DNA from: Puccinellia tenuiflora
Taxonomy: Eukaryota; Streptophyta; Magnoliopsida; Poales; Poaceae
DNA: 64,000 bases
Direction of reading: 5' to 3'
Assembly: GCA_012064385.1 (NCBI GenBank)
Contig: QRDG01000348.1
Coordinates: forward strand, 37,989-101,988
Numbering within the stretch: position 1 is the first letter of the stretch; each line of letters opens with the position of its first letter. The position numbers and the translations under genes were made by a program. This document shows positions 11,615 to 22,745 of this stretch, piece after piece. Under the pieces are notes generated by a model. That model did not search any database and had not been told where the DNA came from. It worked only from the letters and a program-made list of their open reading frames with translations.

Positions 11615-12814
11615 CTAACCAAACAGGATAAGTGCAGACTGCTCTCCGACAGTAGTAGACAAAGATAGACAGTCAGCAAGAGTATGGGGGCGTGGCGCCA
11701 AGCCACCGGAGTTCTGGCTGGTACGTTCGATGCTTCCATCTATTAGATGATATGCTCCAACTTTATGCTTCTGTCTCTCCAGAACATCAAAGCTCAAGTA
11801 GATGGTGTCAGCAGTGATGGATCCGGAGGGAAAACACTCTAGAGACACCGACAGAGAGCAACGCATGCCCATGAACAACGCGCGCCCTGCACTGCTGCCC
11901 AAGCTCTTGACCGGGTTTAGTGTTCCGGTGTCCAAATCAACTCGATACGTGTCGTACAACCAACCCGGTTTGTTCCCCAATGTGAATTCCACTCGACGGT
12001 CCACCAGCATCAGCTCCCCGCAATTGTTCACTAGGTGCACAGTATGACCGAGTTGTGAGAAAACAAGCATGCTCAGGTCGGCAACCACCTTAAGCTGTGG
12101 TGGCTGATCTGCACCCATTTCCAGCACCATGACACCACCATAGAGGTTAACGCAGTAGAAGCGGCCTGCAAACATCAGGGGTGCCATTGTCACCCCACGA
12201 CCCGTGTAGTCCTTGTAGTCCAGCAACGTCCAGCGGTCGTCTCCGGGCTTGGCCATGCCCAGCATGCAGAGCCGGTTGAAGCAGAGCACCACTGTCGAAT
12301 CATCATTCGCAATGCCGGAGCCCCATGCTGTGCAGTATATATGGATATTATCTTGAGATAGCTTGCCGTGGTCCTTGTGGGGCAGCAGCGTGGTGAGTGG
12401 CGGCAGCTCGGTGAGGTGGCGGGTGAGCGGGTTGAGCAGGCGGACGGTGGCGCGCTGTGTCTTGCGGACCAGAACGAGGAGTCCTTCAGGGGTGAGAGCG
12501 AGCAAATCGTGGTGCTGGAGCTCCGGGATGTCGACCTGGACGCACTGGCCGGTGGACGTGTTGAGGAAGCAGCGGCGGTCCGGCGCGGCGAGCTCCTCCC
12601 GGAGCATGGTCCACCGCCAGGGATGGAAGCGGCGGTCCAGGCCGCCGTGCGCTCGCGGGTCCGCGGAGCACCGCCGCCACGAGCTGCACACTGCGCGGAA
12701 GCGGACGTAGTCGGCGACGTCGAAGCCGAGGAGGCGGTTAGCGATGAGCCCCGCCGGCCCGTCGCCGAGATCCGACCAGTCCCTCGTTAAGGCAGCAGAG
12801 GAGGAGGGGTCCAT
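11615..12814 (-). CDS. F-box/DUF295 protein
   Basis: Uninterrupted single-exon frame of 399 residues starting MDPSSSAALTRDW. The F-box-like region (LGDGPAGLIANRLLGFDVADYVRFRAVCSSW) lies at about 16-46; the DUF295 domain fills residues 80-380 with FLNTSTGQ, PEGLLVLV, LLNPLTRHLTELPPL, WGSGIANDDSTVVLCF, FAGRFYC and PSGSITADTIYLSF. Expected role by family is an SCF E3 ligase adaptor of unknown target. It differs from the sister gene at 4051 mainly in a longer C-terminus (about 14 extra residues after CLS, read into what is 3' flank in the sister), suggesting loss of the ancestral stop. Confidence 0.87.
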   Translation of the reverse strand: MDPSSSAALTRDWSDLGDGPAGLIANRLLGFDVADYVRFRAVCSSWRRCSADPRAHGGLDRRFHPWRWTMLREELAAPDRRCFLNTSTGQCVQVDIPELQHHDLLALTPEGLLVLVRKTQRATVRLLNPLTRHLTELPPLTTLLPHKDHGKLSQDNIHIYCTAWGSGIANDDSTVVLCFNRLCMLGMAKPGDDRWTLLDYKDYTGRGVTMAPLMFAGRFYCVNLYGGVMVLEMGADQPPQLKVVADLSMLVFSQLGHTVHLVNNCGELMLVDRRVEFTLGNKPGWLYDTYRVDLDTGTLNPVKSLGSSAGRALFMGMRCSLSVSLECFPSGSITADTIYLSFDVLERQKHKVGAYHLIDGSIERTSQNSGGLAPRPHTLADCLSLSTTVGEQSALILFG

Positions 12815-14480
12815 GGAGCGGCGGCGGGAGCGGTCGGCCCGCCGAGCAGGGGTCTTCTTCGTATGGGAGCCTTGGATCTGGGCCTATTCGCTAGGAGGGA
12901 GGAGCGTAGATCGGTAGATGGACTGCGCCGCCGCCGCCAGCAGCACGACGGAAGTGGAAGTGGAAGTTTTTTCTTTTCTTTTTTGAGCGATCGGTGGAAG
13001 TGGAAGTGATAAACGACCAGTTGTTGGGCTTCAGCCTTCAGGTGTGCTCTGTTGCGTTAGAGCCCACAGCTGCTTGGTTAATTTGGTCTTCTTCTTGTTT
13101 CTGTCTCCAATTTTGCACTATCAACAGTTTTGTCCATGCATTTGAGAAAACGAAATATGCAAACAGGTTTGTGGTATTCGAGAAGAGGAAAATGATTTTT
13201 ATTGGTCTTAGTGTCACATCTTTTAAATGTCAAATCATCAAAAAAAGTTCCAACCATGCACCGGAATGTACAGAAAATGATTAAAACTAGGGGAAATCAG
13301 AGCCTTCTTCTGTCAAATCCGGATGAACTTACAAAAGCAGTAAGGATCTCTCGGATCTCTAATAGTCTTGCTGCATAACCATGTAGTTTGATGGTTTGAC
13401 AAAAAGGACAACTTAAAAAATGGGGGAGATGGCATTTTCTAACCAGGGACAACCCCCTTATATTAGCAAGGTGTGAATATGATTCGAAATAACTCAGTAT
13501 TAGCATGGCTTGCTTAGGAGAATAAGAAGTCGACTTAGGGAGTTACTCGAGAGATCCTCGCAATTTTTTTAACAATGTAGACATGTTTCACAAAAACGGT
13601 CATTACTTTAGCTACACACCTACAAATGATGGAGGCTTTTTCGGGGTGGAAAGTAAACTGGAACTAGATTCTGTTGATATATCCCAAAGGCACCGTCTGT
13701 TGTTGTTGTCCAGATGGGTGCAACACAACAAGATATCGAAGTCAAATATTACAGCATTAGATTCACTTGAAACTTATTTTCTTCAACTCGGGATTTTTCA
13801 TGTGTTCACAGGTTATATCTAAGTTTAACCAACAATAATGGGTATGAAATCACATCCGTATCCTCAAGGTTATATGATAAACTTAAGTTTGCGTTAACAT
13901 GATCACTTATTAGTTTGCCACGCCTTCTTGTTATATATGTCCATCGGTTGTTTGTGTCATGTCGATGATTTGGATGTACTCATCATCCTTCCCCCTTGAG
14001 GAGTCGTATCCGACTGATCCAAAATATGGGGATAGGTCGGAGACATTGAAAGATTTTTTTATTTTTTCAACTATTATAACCCCAATTCACTATTTTAAAG
14101 GAAAAATAAAAACTCTTTTTATGGCTAAAAAATCAATCTATACTTCTAGTCATTTTATTTGAAAAAAATATATAAACTCGTTTCAAAGTCAAGTGCCTTA
14201 CATGTTAACATGTGTTAAATACGAAGTTGACAACCTACGCATGCTATTCACATGATGAGGATTCTGTTGTGTTTGCATACAATTTTTTTAAGTTTTTTTT
14301 ATGCCCGTTGATACGTTGGAAATGTACCTATTCTTTAATTGTGTATTATGTAAAGAAACAAAGCATAGGTACACCGTAAATAGAAACTAAAACTAGTGTA
14401 TTCTTAAAACAGGAATATATAGGTGCCAGCATGCTTTGGACACACGGTAACGGTTCATATATAAGTTAGTTCTTCATATC
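12815..14480. other. Non-coding spacer
   Basis: Starts with the GC-rich upstream region of the F-box gene, including a repeated GGAAGTGGAAGT phrase near 12951-13003. The rest is AT-rich with only short frames. I see no gene or defined repeat. Confidence 0.5.
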
Positions 14481-14489
14481 CGACCAGTG

Positions 14490-15110
14490 CTACACAAGGA
14501 GATACAGTTCCACAAGAGTATATGGCTGCGCCACCAAGCGGTCATCCATGTTGCATCTCCTAATCATCCTCTTACCTGCAACACTATAATCATCCTCTTA
14601 CCTGCAACACTATAACCCACCAGTGCTACACACGGTAACGGTCATCCATGTTGCATCTCCTAATCATCCTCTTACCTGCAACACTATAACCCTCCGTATT
14701 CTTCCTCTCGACAATGTCGAAGCTCAGGTAGATGGTGTTGCGCCTAATGGAGCGCGAAGGGAAAACTTAATTTGATACACACAGCAAGACATGCCGATGA
14801 ACAAGGCATGTCTACCGCCACCAAAGTTGTTGACTCGACACACGGTACCAGCGTCTAAATCCACTCGGTACGTGCCGTACCTCCTCTTGTACACATTATT
14901 CGATCCACGTTGTCGCGAAGACCTACGGTGGACCAACATCAGCTCTCCAGCACAGTTCACCAGGTGCACACTATCTCTAAACATGTAGGAAAGTTTCATA
15001 GGAAGCTCCGCAGCTAGCTCCAACCTTGGTGGCTGATCCTCCAGCACCATGACACCATCTCGCGTAACACAATAGAAGCGGCCTCTGAACATGGTCTAAT
15101 CAGGTAGACC
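14490..15110 (-). pseudogene. F-box/DUF295 pseudogene, C-terminal half only
   Basis: Minus-strand reading from 15092 gives MFRGRFYCVTRDGVMVLED, PPRLELAAELPM, VHLVNCAGELMLVHRR and YGTYRVDLDAGTVCRV, clearly the second half of DUF295. The F-box and first half are absent. The frame breaks before the PSGxIxxDTIYLSF segment, which survives only as DNA similarity near 14720-14760. The 3' part also contains a duplicated 50-bp block. Confidence 0.8.
14537..14692. repeat. Short tandem duplication inside F-box pseudogene
   Basis: A block beginning GGTCATCCATGTTGCATCTC and ending CTGCAACACTATAA occurs at about 14539 and again at about 14641. A shorter partial copy (AATCATCCTCTTACCTGCAA) lies between them. 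Confidence 0.75.
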
Positions 15111-15192
15111 GTGTGAATGAGATGTTTTTCCAGCAAAAAAAGAGGACGGAGCTAGTAGGTTTCACGTAAATGTAACATAAGATGAAATGTTA

Positions 15193-15275
15193 CTATCTCC
15201 GATCCGTAATAAGTGTCGCAATTTTAAACCAACCCCAGTTTAAAACTACGACACTTATTTTTGGATCGGAGGGAG
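15193..15275. mobile_element. Stowaway-type MITE (83 bp)
   Basis: Flanked by TA on both sides (15191-15192 and 15276-15277). The right terminus CGGAGGGAG is the Stowaway signature and the left end CTATCTCCGATCCGTAA is a mutated version. The two halves are inverted copies of each other, so the element can fold into a hairpin (core AAGTGTCG / CGACACTT). Confidence 0.85.
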
Positions 15276-15300
15276 TAATAGTCATCAGCAATTTATTATA

Positions 15301-15394
15301 CTCCCTCCGATCCATAAAAAGTGTCGCTCATTTTGTACTAACTTAGTACAAACTTTATACTAAGTGGAAGACACTTTTTATGGATCGGAGGGAG
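15301..15394. mobile_element. Stowaway-type MITE (94 bp)
   Basis: Perfect Tc1/Mariner-type termini CTCCCTCCGATCCATAAAAA and its inverse, flanked by TA (15299-15300 and 15395-15396). It is almost fully palindromic. It lies only 25 bp from the preceding MITE and its sequence is related but not the same. Confidence 0.92.
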
Positions 15395-15935
15395 TAATAA
15401 GCACGATTCATATATCTCGTCAAACTTTAAAGAAAATTTAACTAAACGCAGAATAATTATCAAAGAAAGAGAAAATACTAGTACTAATTAACCAAAATAA
15501 CAACAGCTGTAAGATAACTGGTACCCGTTGTTGTGATCATGAGAGCGGTGCGTGCGCCCTTGGCGCCCCATAATTTGTGATCCTGATGCTTCTTCTTCCT
15601 TGGCGGCTTGGAATCGCAGCACACCCGAGACCGAGACCGAGACCGAGAGGAAGTATTCCGACGGGAGGAGGATCAGGCGGCTTCCATTGCCACTGCCAAC
15701 CAGCCTTTGGTGCAGTTCGTAGAACTCACGTGCTCTTGTTGCTGTATATAGATACGACGATTGGTGTATCGGCAAAGGTAAGATAGACTGATCCGAGTTG
15801 GACTGTAACTCTAACTTTACTATCCGAACTGCACGTTCATTACACGTTTCCTTCCTACCGGCTACCACACGATAGTAAGTTAGTATTATATATGTTCATT
15901 ACGGATACCCTATAATATCTTCTCCTATTAGTGCG
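15395..15935. other. Non-coding spacer with a minus-strand 126-codon frame
   Basis: A minus-strand frame (15488-15868) exists but contains a short SVSVSVS run from a GAGACC-type simple repeat near 15627-15650, and no domain. I do not support it as a gene. Confidence 0.4.
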
Positions 15936-15944
15936 TTTGACACC

Positions 15945-16310
15945 CGAAAAAGCCTTTTGGCCCGGGCTCCATAGAGCCTTTATTTTCAAAAAAACTGAAA
16001 CAACATTTGAAAGTTTCGAAAAATCTAAACACAAATCAGGAGGTCGCTAATATTGTATCCTATAATTACGCCAAAAATTTAATATTAAATACTTTATATT
16101 CTAGGCTACGCACAAAAGACAAATTCTGACGAGTTTTTGGAGGTGCACCGTGCACACATCGAGATCCACACTTTTGTCTTTTTGGTGTGGCACATCATTG
16201 GCTGTATGTATATATTTTTTTCCTAATTTTTATGAAACTTTAAATTTTGTTTTTAAATGTTTAAAATGAAGGGTAGCATGGAGCCTGACTGCCTCAGTGC
16301 CAAAACGTTG
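15945..16310. repeat. Possible inverted-repeat transposon remnant
   Basis: The left edge (CTTTTGGCCCGGGCTCCATAGAGCC, cited as CGGGCTCCATAGAGCC) and the right edge (GTAGCATGGAGCCTGACTGC near 16273) are imperfect inverted copies around AT-rich, non-coding DNA. Termini and target duplication are not clear. Confidence 0.4.
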
Positions 16311-17830
16311 CACTTGTTTCGGTACCAATATATATCGGGCTAATACAAAATTCTATTGAATTTTACCGTGTATAAGAACAATATATAGGTTTTTCTCGAA
16401 TGTATCTTTCTCTTTGTTTTATAAATAAAGTACAAATGGCTGAACCGATATATAGTGATGAGACAAAAAGACTAAGTCAAATTTGCATAAGGGTTAGAGC
16501 TTTATGTTGATCGATTTGGAATTACAAGAAAAATTGAATAATGGGACAATCAACTTTCAAGTTTTGCAGATTATTAATATGCTGCTCATTGGGTTCAGTT
16601 ATGGGCGTACCTGCTAACCTGGTACCGCCAGATCAGCGGGATCATATGGTTGTTGGGTGTATATATCCGGCTCCTGACGGTCGGGATATCTTCGGGTGGG
16701 CTAGGTGGCAGCATTTTAGTAGACTCTATATGTTGTGTTTCTTTCCATAGTTGATTCATGTTTCAAAATTATGTGATGGTTGTGTGCATCGCTTGATGCA
16801 GAGGCTGCGATTTCATGCCCGGGATGTAATCCCCTTTTATAAAACAACTAAGGAGGTTAAAACAAAAAGATATCGGAGACGTAGCTAGAATGGAACAACT
16901 CAAAGTCGAGCAAGAAAAACCAAGAAAGTCACACCTAACAGTAGACAAACCGAGACTACCAAGCAGGATCAGAATGACACTGAACACTAGGGAACCACGT
17001 CAGACGTGACACGAAAAAGGTAACGACAATTGTGTTTCCACTAACGTGTCTAGAAACCTAGACACCACTCGGAACTTGGTCATAAACACGGCATGCCCCT
17101 AGTCGGGATGCGTCTCACTCAGCCGATCCCTAGGGAGCCGCTCCAAGGGGTTTGAGAAGATGATAAGACGCAACAAGGAAGATACAAGGACGAGCAGGGA
17201 AGGATGGCCCTTACATCATAGGCATCATTCGGTCCCTCATTAGATGGGGTTTGGTTGCTTGCCTCATTCGATCAAGTCATCTTACATGGGTTTATGCCAT
17301 GCAAGCCCAAAACTGAGTCCCCTCGCGTCCGCGTCGCTCCCCGGGTGGTGGTGGTGGTGGTGGGGTGGTGTGTACGAATCTTCCTCTGCTTCGTAAGCCA
17401 AAAGTTGTTGGATCTTTTCAAACAAAGAAAACTTTGCTTACGAGTCTATGGACGACTCTCGGTTGCTGGTGAGCTTAATGAGTCGAGCATAATCTGTTGT
17501 TCGTTTCGGTTAATTAGGAAAACGAGACGAGGTTAAACAAGTCGAGTTTCGAGCTTTATGTCACACACCCAAATAAAAATCAGCAGTTGCGCCAAAATCA
17601 AAAAAGAAAAGAGCAACACAAGATTTGACCATGACCATCAACTCGAGTCAGCGGTCGTTCTCGTGGTAGAAAGATGGTCCATCACTTTCTCCACGTGTTT
17701 GAAATACACAAGCTCGTGTTCTCTCCTTCCTCCAGCCACATCATCATTTTTCTATTTTTTTGCAAAAAACAAAAGTATCGTTGGCAGCCGCCGCCGGTAT
17801 GAGCAGCCAGCCTCCACGTCCTGACTAATT
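16311..17830. other. Non-coding region upstream of the decarboxylase gene
   Basis: Mixed sequence with no supported gene. The phrase GATGCAGAGGCTG near 16796 resembles the 3' ends of some grass retroelement fragments, but it is too short to classify. The last few hundred bases would hold the promoter of the gene starting at 17931. Confidence 0.4.
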
Positions 17831-17930
17831 ATTAAAGCCGCTGCCTTTCCTCCCTACTCGCCGTCTCGCTCCCCGTCAATCCTCGTAGTTTCCGCCGACA
17901 CCCCCCCACCGGCGAAACCCCCGGGATCCG

Positions 17931-20900
17931 ATGGCGGCGGCGGAGGGGCAGTGGGTGCTGATGGCCACGGGCCGGTCGCCCACCAACATCGCGGTGATCA
18001 AGTACTGGGGGAAGCGGGACGAGGCGCTCATCCTCCCCGTCAACGACAGCATCAGCGTCACCCTCGACCCCGACCACCTCTCCGCCACCACCACCGTCGC
18101 CGCCAGCCCATCGTTCCCATCCGACCGCATGTGGCTCAACGGCAAGGTGCGCTTCCCTCCTTCCAGCTTTTGTTTTCATTTAGTTTTGTCCGCCTCGGCC
18201 TCGCGCGCTTGCTTCCCCATTGCGAACTGTCTAGATGCTCCTTCGATCTAGACTCCCAGGGCGAGTCGCTGCGATCGATTCGAGTTCAGTTTTCCTGTGG
18301 CGATCCGCTAGATTCCGAGCTCTGGCAATGTGAATTTCTGTCCCCTGTTTTGTTGTAGCACGCCGCCCGATTTGGGCACTAGTGTCAGCTCGAAGCTTCC
18401 AACCTTTCCCATCTGATTAGATCTGGATCGGGACAACCTGTTCGAAAGCTAGCTGCAATTACAGAGACAATGTGCTCTGAAAATCTGTCTTTTGAACAAA
18501 AAGCCAAAAGACACCTGTCTTTTTATTATACAGCTGCAAAAAATGATCCAATCATTCTCTGTTTGGATGGTGGTGTGATTAATTATCCATCTGGTATGTA
18601 CTTGAGCAGGAGATCGAGCTGTCCGGTGGGAGGTTCCAGAGCTGCCTGAGGGAGATCAGGAAGCGGGCTCGTGACGTCGAGGATGACAAGAAGGGCATCA
18701 GGATCAAGAAAGAGGACTGGGAGAAGCTGCACGTCCACATTGCGTCCTACAACAACTTCCCAACCGCCGCGGGCCTGGCCTCTTCGGCTGCTGGCTTTGC
18801 TTGTCTTGGTAAGTCTTCTAGTCCTGATATATCATGGTTATAGGAACAGATGTATGAATATTTTGTGTCAAACCTTCTATGTTCTGCAGTGCGTACACCC
18901 AAAAAGACTTATGTTTATGTTTAGGAACGGATGTATGAACACAATTGTGAATATTTCGTGTCAAACTTGGATTCCCTTTTACTTTCTGTCCCATATTGAC
19001 TTATGTTTAGTGACAGAAGGTGTATTTCTAAGTTCTCTTGCCTACACAATATGCAAGCATTCTATGGAGGGTAGTTGTTTTTCTAGTTAGAAATGGTTTA
19101 TTATCCTTCCAAAAGATCTTGCCTCTGTCTGTCCAATACACCTGCCTGTGCTATTCATAATCAGAGGGCAATATTATGCTTATCCAACTATCACCTGAAA
19201 ATAAAAAAAAATCTGAAATCCTGTCGTTGAGGCTGTCTTACTTGATATGGTTCTCCAGAGGCATCAAACATAACAAGTGAAAATACAATCATGGTGTTGG
19301 AGTGCTGGTTCGTCTTAACTCTGCTAGGCTTGATGAAATGGCTGGTTTTAAAAGTTTCCATGATAATTCTGCTATATCTGCTCCCGGGTCTTATTTTGCT
19401 TGATTGAGTAATACTGCTCAGCATATTTCTTAGTGTGAAATATCTGTTATCTTATTTATATCTTGAATTTTGATATCGCTATCCAAAACAAAATGATGTT
19501 TCCATCTTACTTATCTATTCGTATTATTTGCTCATAAACATTCTAAGCATGGTCTTGCTTATACAAACAAATATCACAATACATAGTTTCTCATCTGAAT
19601 ACTGTTTGCAGTTTTCACCCTTGGTAAGCTAATGAACGTGAATGAAGATTATGGAGAACTTTCTTCAATAGCAAGGTCTGTACTGATGCGTTATGTAGCA
19701 ACACCCTGTTTGTGCTCTATCCTGTTTGTGATGTTTGCTTGATCATATAGCACAACAATTGCACTTAATTTTACTAACTAATAGCTAGTGGACTCATGTC
19801 CTCTCTACTTATACTTCTCCCAGCTGACAAATTTCAGTGTAGGCAGGGGTCTGGAAGTGCATGCCGCAGTATATATGGTGGATTTGTGAAGTGGTGTATG
19901 GGGAAAGTAAGTTATCTCTTGGTTATGGCAGAGAAATTTCATTGGTTAAAATGGCACTTTCCTGTTGAATAACGATTGACTCTATGCTGGTAGAATGAGG
20001 ATGGAAATGACAGTATGGCAGTACAGCTTGTTGACGAGTCGCATTGGGATGATCTTGTTATAATCATAGCAGTGGTATGTCAATATGATCTCTGTTATAT
20101 AACACGGTCTCCTTCATAGTATAATTTATCATTATACTTTGCTCATTGAGTCATGATTTCATTAATGCCAATCCTTACCTAGGTACTCATACCGCTTTAC
20201 CATATCTATCCCAGTTTTTTTCCCCTTATTATGTTGCTTTGTGGAATCATTAGGTCAGTTCAAAGCAGAAGGAAACCAGTAGCACGAGTGGGATGCGAGA
20301 CACTGTTGAAACAAGCCCCCTCTTGCAGTACAGGGCCCAGGTAATTTCATTTCATCTTTTAACTTTAAATGTTTATGACAGTTGACATATTATTTTTCCA
20401 ATAATAATTGAGGCAGCACAATCATGGAGCTTAAATTTTGAAATCTGAACTGTAAATTTCATGCTCCTCTTCTGTGGACAATCAAGTTTTCTAGTTTAGA
20501 AAAAATTATCAAGTGTTTTGGTAATTATACTGATCTGTTGCTTTAGGTGTACACTAGTGTTTCTTGTTCTCACTGTGCACTGCACTGCTTGTTCTTGTAT
20601 TCCAGACTGTAGTGCCAAGTCGGATATTGAAAATGGAAGAGGCTATCAAGAATCGTGATTTTGAATCCTTTGCCAGGTTAACTTGCGCTGATAGCAACCA
20701 GTTCCATGCTGTATGTTTGGACACAAGTCCTCCTATCTTCTATATGAATGACACATCACACAGGTAATTTTAGCAGTCTTGATTCTCAGGTTCTTTTACT
20801 ACTTACTACTGAAATCCCAGAGTTAAGAATTGCTCTTTCAACCAACTTCAGGATAATTAGCCTTGTGGAAAAGTGGAACCACTTGGAAGGAACCCCACAG

Positions 20901-21845
20901 GTATATTATATTCCTCTAAAACACCTGCTACCTTCTTTTCAATTCTTCTGAATTGCATCCGTGCAGCCTAGGGATCTAAAATACAGTCCTGTTATGCAAC
21001 AAGGTTGCTTGAACTTTGTTATGACATGCAGTACAAGCAGTTTTTACTGCAATGGACAAAACATTTGTAACTCAAACCACTCGACGAATCAATTTAAATT
21101 AATTAGGAAAGTGTGAAATATCATGACCATCTTTATGATAATAGCTAAAATACAAGTTTATGCTTATGCTTTGAGCACTTGATTTTGAAGAGTTCATCAT
21201 GAAAACATCAAGTAGTACTGGTTACTGCTAGTATTAGTCCTGGAGTAGCAGACTTTTTAAATACTCGTATAGTTCTGGTGGGTATTATATCCATTAGAAA
21301 GCATGTAATACTGGATGATGCGATTGATCTGACGCCGGAACAAAAATCTTATGTGTGTGAAGACTCCTAATTCGGCAATTTGGTCTTTTGCAATGGCAGG
21401 TTGCGTACACCTTTGATGCTGGGCCTAACGCTGTCCTAATAGCGCGCAACCGCAAAACGGCCGCCCTTCTCCTCCAGAGGCTCCTATACTGCTTTCCTCC
21501 ACAAGACAATGACTTGGACAGGTGCGTATGGTATTATGAATATCAAACCTGGTGTTTATATTTGCTTATGCTTGTATTGCAAACAATAATATGTATGCAT
21601 CTGACAAACATGGTCATTGCAGCTATATGCTCGGCGACAAATCGATCCTAAGCGACGCCGGATTGCAATCCGTAGCCGACGTTGAGGCCCTCCCGGCGCC
21701 TCCGGAAATGAAGACACCAGGCCAGAAATTCAAGGGCGATGTAAGCTACTTCATCTGCAGCAGGCCCGGGGCTGGCCCGAAGGTCCTCACCGACGAGAGC
21801 CTTGCATTGATCGATTCGGTCACAGGGCTGGCGAAAGGAGTGTAA
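17931..21845 (+). CDS. MVD: Diphosphomevalonate (mevalonate 5-diphosphate) decarboxylase, 10 exons
   Basis: Catalyses the last step of the mevalonate pathway: ATP-dependent decarboxylation of mevalonate 5-diphosphate to isopentenyl diphosphate. Exons that join in frame to 420 residues are 17931-18146, 18610-18808, 19612-19675, 19843-19906, 19994-20074, 20254-20340, 20606-20763, 20852-20900, 21400-21521 and 21623-21845; all introns are GT-AG. Hallmarks: substrate-binding PTNIAVIKYWGKRD at residues 17-30, the GHMP-kinase ATP loop PTAAGLASSAAG at 123-134, GSGSACRS just after it, and FDAGPNA with the presumed catalytic Asp312. Length agrees with plant MVD proteins. SVTLDPDHL at 42-50 resembles the PTS2-like signal proposed for plant MVD, so peroxisomal import is possible. 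The gene looks intact. Confidence 0.96.
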
Positions 21846-22745
21846 TTTTTAGATGATTATCGGTCTGATACCATAGGTTTTATGTAATATTTGGCTCTTG
21901 TATTTCTACATCAATGTAGACACTTCACGTCTGTTGTACACTGATAGCCTTGTTAAAAATAGCACGATTCTTTTTTTTTTCAATAAAAGCTGGTCGAATA
22001 AATTGTCAAGTTGATTCCATCTTCTGAGTGATCCAGTGTCTGGATGGAACCGTTTTTGTTGCTTTGGCATGTGAAAACTGATCAAGTTGCTGATTCCATT
22101 TTCTGTATGATCCAATATGCACGGATTGAACTGTTAACAATTCGTGACAAGTAGAAGCAAACAAAAAAAGTGTCCTTAGTTACTCCATGACTATTATCAG
22201 TTACTCTGACACTCGGACATGAATTGGATATGTTAAGAAGGATTAGGGGGAGTTACTGCACTGAATTAATCTCTACATAGACTAGCTGTGCAAGCTGGCT
22301 TGGTTCTGCCGACTACAAGAATGCCCATTTGAACTGTAATTAACTGCTAATCAGGGGGCATGTGGACTCGCGCAGGTGGCTCAGGAAAGCCTCCGGGGTC
22401 CTTTTGTAAAGGAGCAGCGCTTTGCACTTCCAAGACTCTTTATGCCCAACATACCATGTCTGACGACTTGGCACATTAAATGGCACGGACGCCATACAAA
22501 AAATTGATTGGCTCCAAGTATAATCTTCACATAATACTCCAACTCGACTTTGCACATTAGATGTCTGTCTAATCAAATGGGGTTAGTTACACAAAGTGGC
22601 AATGCCTGCCTTTGAGGCAGACATGCATCAGCTAGCCGTTAACTAGCCAGCAAGACAGTGCGACTACTAATATAGGATCAAAACTCCAATCATATGCACA
22701 TATATATATATGATGATATTATTTACTACACCCCAACATCCTCTC
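21846..22745. other. Convergent intergenic region
   Basis: Holds the 3' ends of two genes transcribed toward each other. No further gene is supported. A TA-rich stretch lies near 22700. Confidence 0.5.
21982..21987 (+). terminator. Putative polyadenylation signal of the decarboxylase gene
   Basis: AATAAA about 137 bp after the stop codon, preceded by a T-rich run. Position and context fit a plant near-upstream element, but cleavage cannot be read from sequence alone. Confidence 0.45.

Noticed and set aside
17951..18358. 135-codon frame overlapping decarboxylase exon 1
   Set aside because: It is in another phase of the GC-rich first exon and reads through the GT donor at 18147; no family similarity.
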